Shown here: positions 58,415-64,000 of the stretch, one piece after another | How positions within the stretch are numbered: the first letter of the stretch is position 1 | Layout: every line of letters starts with the position of its first letter | Source of the DNA: Mytilisepta virgata | Lineage: Eukaryota > Mollusca > Bivalvia > Mytilida > Mytilidae | Assembly (NCBI GenBank): GCA_028015205.1 | Contig: JAPWFG010000018.1 | Coordinates: 3,224,001-3,288,000 of the forward strand | Reading direction: 5' to 3' | Length of the DNA: 64,000 bases | The notes under the pieces: generated by a model | Told to the model about the DNA's origin: nothing | Databases searched by the model: none | What the model saw: only the letters and a program-made list of their open reading frames with translations | Position numbers and translations under genes: made by a program

Positions 58415-59335
58415 CCCGCACTTTTGACGAAAGTTCGGGGATATAGCGATTGTCTCTGTCCGTGCGTCACACTTTTTCCTTCACTTTTGGGTTTAGGAAT
58501 TTAAATTCTATATAGAATGGTTGCATACCACCTGTAGATGTTTTAGAATTTTGATTTTTAAAACAAGGGCCTAACATGGGTTGAACTTCGAAGATTTGAA
58601 TTCAAGCTTGTGACCTAAATTCGTTTTTCATTTTTTAATTTATGCATTTTATTTCTATACAGTATTGTCATGCAACATATGCAGATGGACAATAAGTTGT
58701 TAGAGTTTCATTTTCTAAAATTGGGGCCCACATGGGTCGAATTTCGAAAAACTGTCAATTTATTCTTGTGACTTAAATTCCTCTTTCATTTTACAATTTA
58801 TGCATTTTGTTTTTATATAGTATTGTCATGCACCTTATGCAGATACGCAATAAGGTTTTAGAATTTTGATTTTCTAAAATTGGGGCCAACAGTTTCGAAA
58901 AACTGTCAATTTAAGCTTGTGACCTAATCTCCCCTTTAATTTTAAAATTTATGCATATTATTTCTATATGGTATTGTCATACACTATATGCAGATGTGCA
59001 ATAAAGTTTTAGAATTTCTATTTTCTAAACAAGCGGCGAACAGAGGTCGCATTTTGAAAAAAATATCAATTGAAGCTTGTAACATAAACTCGTCTTTTGT
59101 TTTTCAATTAATGCATTTTATTTCTATAAATTATTGTCAAACACCATATGCAGATGTGTAATAAGGTTTTATAATTTTTATTTTATAAAATTGGGGTCAA
59201 GAGGGGGCGAAATTTGAAATATTTAATTTAAGCTTGTGACCTTAAGTTATCTTTCATTTTGATTATATATAGTATTGTCCTACACTATATTTAGTTGGAC
59301 AATAAAGATTTGGAATATCGATTTTTAAACCGGTG
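58415..59335 (+). repeat. repeat with palindromic head and ~155-bp tandem monomers
   Basis: The head ccccgcacttttgacgaaag..ttcgggg (58415-58440) is palindromic at its ends and is followed by ccgtgcgtcacactttttcc. Then come about five monomers with tatgcattttatttctata, agtattgtcatgcac, atatgcagatg, caataaggttttagaatttt and ttggggccaac (anchors 58641, 58799, 58950, 59110; spacings 151-160 bp). Recalled as a bivalve family (not searched). Confidence 0.8.
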
Positions 59336-59849
59336 AGCTGAAAAAATGACCAAAAGGTGTCCACTTTATCACTGTTCAAGTTTTTGATATAATTTCATTC
59401 ACGTTGTCATTGTTATGACCGTCGAGTGAAGAAATAACACACAGAAATTGATTCGTACAGAAAAAGTTCATTATCTTAGTTTATATACTTACCTACTGTT
59501 ATTACCAGAAGATAATAAACACGAATTGATTTCTCATACTGATACTTGTAGAAATTAGGCGCCGTCTTCAAATTTCTTTGTTCAAACCGCGGAAATACAC
59601 TTCCCTTCCAATTACTGGTTTCCATTAAATATTGTCGATTGTTTGCTAGCTGGTACAACAATCTTGAACCACTTACATTTTATAAACGAAAACCGAAAAT
59701 CCAAACATTTACACCGACACGCCACGGACACGGTATGATATTTTATAAACAATGTTTATCGGTTATGGAAGACCAAATCGATGTAACATGCAATGGATAT
59801 AATTTTGCAGACAGACTAAAAAATGTTTAAAAAAATATATCTTAATGTT
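59336..59849. other. intergenic stretch
   Basis: Two opposing short open frames (59476-59661 minus, 59639-59830 plus) without recognised domains; not called. Confidence 0.35.
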
Positions 59850-60620
59850 ATGATATGCTATTGTTATCTGATACCCAGAGAATATTTTTCAAAACTGTTC
59901 TAAAACGTTTTGAAAAAAATTTTTTTACAAAAATATGTTTTTGTCAAAATATTTTACCAGGATGCTTTTCTCACGTATAGAAAACATTAAATAAAAATAT
60001 TTTCTGAAAAAATATATTAATTGATATTTGAAATATATCATGAAAATATTTTAATCACATTTTAAAGGAAATTTTCTTCAAACGTGAATCAATGATATTT
60101 ATCATAAACATTTTTCCAGAATGTTTTTAGAATGTTTAGGATTTTTTTTTACATTTCAAAAATATATCTATCAGAAAATATTATAGAAATGTTAACATAG
60201 CATGAAAAAAATGTCCTAAAGATATTTTTCAGAAATATTTCTTCTTGATATGTATTATACATTTCGAATAGATGTTTTTCAGGTATTTCAAAAAAAAAGC
60301 CATTTGCAGAATGTTTATTTTATATATAGAAAATGTTATATGAAAACCTTTTTCTCTAAAATTTTATTAATATTATAAGACCCGCATAAATATCATGTTA
60401 AAACTAGTAAAATGTTATAAGCGTATTTTTAAAACATTGACATAAGATGTTCTTATAAAGTGATATAATAGTAATATTCATTTGAAACGTTTGAAAAATA
60501 TCTTGGAAACGTTTCCCATAGATTTTTTCAAGAAAATATTATAAAGATATCCAAAAATACATTTACATTTCATCATGAAAATATTATTTTGATAACATTT
60601 TTGAACATTTACTTTCCCTT
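59850..60620. repeat. second AT-word repeat region
   Basis: Same kind of words as 56370-57200 (attttgataacatttttg is shared exactly in orientation near 60589 and 56649), and an inverted relation for the block aaaacgttt..tctaaaac at its left end. Confidence 0.55.
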
Positions 60621-61276
60621 TTATAAATATAGTGAAAATGTGATTGTGGTACCTGATCTATACCTATGACCAATGTGGAATAAACCATCACACGCAATAC
60701 ACGCAGTTATTTAAAAGATGTCCAAGTCTGGTGTCAAAAAAGGTAACAGAAAAAACTAAGCAAAATTACAATGGTCGAAATGTATTAAAACAGGGCTAAT
60801 AGCAGTTACTGACATTCCAAACCTCAGTTAAAATGACCGAAAGATTATGTCTTTATCATATAGAAAATCAGCCACTATCCCTACCGTTAGGGCTTTTGTA
60901 TCATGGCATCATAAATTATAGGAGAAGAATGTAACCCGTACCATGCCAACAACTGGTTTTAAAATAAATGTGTTTATACTTTTACATAAATTTTATACTT
61001 TTATTTTATTTCATATTTCAAAGCTTAAAACTGATATTTTCTTTGAATAATATCATCGACAAGTCATAAGATTAATTTATTTTATATGAAAATAGGAAAA
61101 CTTTGTGTACATAAGAATTTATTGAAATTGAAACCAAATATATCAATATAAATAGTTTATCATTTTTGCACAAAATATTATTTACTCGTTTTAACATGAT
61201 TAACCAATAAAAATAAAAGAATAACATTTCATTTATTAACGGATAATCGTTTTTCTTCCTAGGACCGTAATAGAAC

Positions 61277-61345
61277 GGCGCATGCGCATCTAGCAGAGAA
61301 GATAATTATTAAAATATGTGGTTTTGTCACGATAACAGCGCGTGC
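61277..61345. promoter_or_regulatory. two NRF-1-like motifs
   Basis: gcgcatgcgc (61278-61287 region, in cggcgcatgcgcatc) is a perfect palindromic NRF-1 core; gcgcgtgcgca lies ~60 bp downstream. CpG-containing sequence like this is rare in the window. The next 280 bp contain an inverted pair (ccagagatt near 61401, aatctctgg near 61480) and caataaagc, so it could instead be part of an LTR of the elements that follow. No transcript start is evident. Confidence 0.3.
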
Positions 61346-61639
61346 GCAGTTGAATAAACCGGACCGCTGATTTGAAATATCAATAAAGCAGACTGGCCAG
61401 ACCAGAGATTTGAACCTGTCCTTATCTCAGCGTTAAAATCTCTTGTTGACCTGTCGCAGGACTGGTCCTAGCTGTTGTAATCTCTGGTTTTTGGTCCTAG
61501 AGCAGAGATTATATTAACTCGAGGTTAACTTGAGGTGATGATTAAATTGAGATGCACTGTAACAACGCACTTATCAAGGCTCTACGAAGGTGACAGACGC
61601 TGAAGAAAGAATAGAATGATATGAAGCGATATTAGGAGA

Positions 61640-62910
61640 TAGTATTGACAAAAAGAAGTCAAATGTAAGGGTTAGGACTGCAAAAGCAAACTGGTACAAG
61701 ATATGACCAAGAAGATCCCATATTTGGCCCCAGACAGTTTAACGATAAAACAGACCGAAGACAGATTAAGTGTTTCCTATGCGAAGAACCTGGTCATCTA
61801 TGCAAGAACTATCCAGTTTTTGTGAAGTGCAACGAAGAGCTCAGAAAGGCAAACTCCAAACATATCACAACAGTGAAGAAGAATCCCACAGCTGTTAACT
61901 GCCCAAACAACACGAGACAGGGACATTTCAAGAAACTCCTGGTGCATTATACCGGGTACCAATGGAGAATATACAGTCGGCCTTGATTTCTAGACAAATT
62001 GGTAATACTTGTAAACATTGGGATAATGGTGTTCAAATAAAGGCCATATATTTGATTTTTCATTGACAATTTTGATTGACGCGGTGGCTCTACTTTAACA
62101 ATTTTCAATTATGGTATATATAAAAGGATTTTGTAAATGTCAGACAAAAAATTATTACTGAAACCAACAGAACACAAGCTGTATGATTTTAATGGAAACA
62201 AGCTGCATATGTGTGGGTATTGTCTCATAAAAAAATTATTAGGGAATTAAGAGTATACAGTTGATTCTTTAGTCTGTGATTCACATCAAGACGCAATACA
62301 GGGTCAAGACTTTTTACTTCAACACATTGACACACTAGACAACAAAAGACAGGTCCTGAGAACTGGCAATGATGACATTAAATCCTTGATTGGAGATGAA
62401 GCAAATGTTGCATGCAAAAAGAATCTGTAACTATATTTGGAAGGTGCAGAATGTTTATTGGAGCTATGTTTGAAGATAGTGAACACTTAGCAGCACTAGA
62501 AGATTGGTTGCAGGGCTAGAAAAGCAAGATCAGAACTATGTTATAGAACCACATAAAGAAGTTTTCACAGAAATTATGCATTTCCTAGATAAGCAATGAC
62601 AGTCCAAACAGAACAATAGATAGGAAATGCCAGTCATATTATCAACATTAACCGTTACCAAAAGCAAGATGTTATTAAATATCTGTTACAGGGAATACAC
62701 CAGATACCATACCTGCACATCTTACAGACTTGTACCAAAGGAGGCGTGCACATCTACAAGAAGAAGAAGCAAAACATGTGAAAGACCTGCTTTGCAGATA
62801 TCAAGATGTTTTTGCAATATCAACTGACGACTCATAAAGAACTAACAGAGTACAACATCGAATCAACACTGGTACAGCAAACCCAATTAGACAGGCGCCA
62901 GGACGACTTT
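61640..62910 (+). pseudogene. old Gypsy-type LTR retrotransposon fragment (gag end to pol start)
   Basis: Degenerate, many stops and frame changes. Recognisable pieces: a zinc-knuckle-like CFLCEEPGH (61771 onward) in which the last Cys is Tyr; and, at 62700-62908, readings similar to the segment before a Gypsy reverse transcriptase, ending with HRINTGTANPIRQ (62856 onward), the usual lead-in to the RT domain. The RT itself is missing because the fragment stops at about 62910, where the next element begins. Intervening protease sequence is not readable. Confidence 0.6.
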
Positions 62911-62959
62911 ACTGTTGTGAATTTGTTTTCACTTGTATGCGGCAAGCGGTAAGTTTGAT

Positions 62960-64000
62960 ATGGTGGCGCTTAAGCAGTTGAGGGAATATGGGACGTCTTT
63001 AGGTATGAAAGGTGAAGATTTAGTTAAGTTTATTCACGATGAGGAGGCGAAACAGCATGAGGAACGGAGATTACAGAGAGAAAGAGAACGAGAAGAGAGA
63101 GAGTTTGAAAAGCTGAAATTAGATCATGCCCTTAAGATAAAAGAAAGGAGCATGCACAGCAGTTAGAGTTAATAGAAAAACAAAAACCAGATGCAGTAGC
63201 TTCTACACAAGGTCAAGGTAATGTTTTTCCTTCCAAGGTTCCAAAGTTACCTCCTTTTGAAGAAGGTACAGACGATATGGACGCGTGTTTGCGTCGTTAT
63301 GAAAGGTATGCTATATCTCAGAAATGGGACAGGACCATTTGGGCTACACATTTGAGTGCACTTTTAAAAGGTAATGCTCTTAACGTTTATGCATTGCTTC
63401 CGCCGGAACAAGCTTTAGATTATGACGCTCTTAAAACAAGCTTTTTAAAGAGATATGATATGATAGAAGATGGGTTTAAGCAGAGATTTAGAGGATGTGG
63501 TCCAGAATCAGGTGAAACTTTTCAACAGTTTTCTGTTCGGTTAGGGAGTTAATTTAGTAGATGGATAGAATTGTCGAAGATATCAAGGTCTTTTGAAGGA
63601 CTTTATGACTTGATGTTAAGGGACCAGTTTTTACATGTATGTAATAAAGAGGTGGTGTTGTTTCTTAAGGAGAGAGTACCCAGTTCTATTGACAACATGG
63701 CTAAGCTAGCCGACCAGTTCAAAGAAGCTAGGCGGGTCAATGTAGTTAATTTTACAAATCAGCAACAGAGAGGTTATTCAAGTAGTACAACGTCAGGTAA
63801 TGCTAATCGTCCTGAGATTTCTCAGGCATCTGAGAAGAGATTTAGTAGTAACAGTAATAACAAAGCTGAAAGGAAATGTTTTAAATGTAATAAAACAGGT
63901 CATTTTATATCAGATTGTCTGTTACGGCACAAGGTTGGTAGTGTACAGACCATTGAAAGGAACAAAAGAGGTAAGTCCGACAACCGGAGGAAAGGCACAC
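62960..64000 (+). pseudogene. LTR-retrotransposon Gag, SCAN-like, broken, cut by window end
   Basis: The first usable ATG is 62960 (MVALKQLREYG). In order: an N-terminal charged coiled-coil segment (EEAKQHEERRLQREREREER); a one-base frameshift at about 63146-63149; a linker ending FPSKVPKLPPFEEG; then a capsid region from about 63280 to 63730 whose pattern (LSALLKGNALNVYALLPPE, LKTSFLKRYDM, LRDQFLHVC, LADQFKEAR) is that of SCAN domains and the Gmr1-like Gypsy Gag from which SCAN derives. An in-frame TAA (63550-63552) interrupts it where a Tyr would be one change away. A CCHC zinc knuckle, CFKCNKTGHFISDC, spans 63877-63918. The frame is open to the window edge. Two lesions in ~1 kb suggest a fairly young, probably inactive copy. 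Confidence 0.8.

Overview
This is a eukaryotic, AT-rich, intron-rich, repeat-dense genomic window, most likely from a mytilid bivalve (a Mytilus-like mussel). The animal assignment rests on GT-AG split exons of a multi-EGF membrane receptor, non-LTR retrotransposons, a Gypsy-type LTR element with a SCAN-like Gag, and a DUF3504 tyrosine recombinase. The mytilid assignment rests on several dispersed repeats I recall from mussel sequence but could not search. Nothing bacterial is present.

Layout. 1-3.0 kb: mostly non-coding, with one candidate 76-bp internal exon (1293-1368) and one dispersed repeat. 3.0-7.6 kb: a 5'-truncated L1/Tx1-like LINE on the minus strand. It has an 11-bp target-site duplication, and a later tandem duplication copied its 3' tail together with the host flank. 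7.6-12.5 kb: two tandem copies of a ~2.2-2.6 kb segment. The second copy preserves the empty LINE target site. 13.0-31.7 kb: the main host gene, of which I find the last seven exons on the plus strand: four one-exon EGF-like/laminin-type repeats, one transmembrane exon and two cytoplasmic exons. It looks like a MEGF10/11/Draper/SREC-type receptor with tyrosine docking motifs in its tail. Its exons upstream of 13611 were not found.

The last intron of that gene (27869-31522) hosts a decayed, intron-containing Crypton-type recombinase gene, several fold-back elements and a long palindrome. 33.5-37.1 kb: a TIR-bearing non-autonomous element abutting a heavily broken I/Nimb-like LINE. 38.9-40.2 kb: a ~158-bp tandem array. 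40.5-60.6 kb: largely non-coding, with many local duplications and fold-backs, a TIR element packed with exact 21-bp palindromic monomers (49.55-49.91 kb), and two further tandem arrays. 61.6-64.0 kb: remains of two LTR retrotransposons, an old Gypsy pol fragment followed by a SCAN-like Gag with one frameshift and one stop, cut by the window end.

Only the receptor is a convincing host gene; nearly all other coding signal is mobile-element derived. All exon limits are read by eye from splice consensus and reading phase, with no transcript support.
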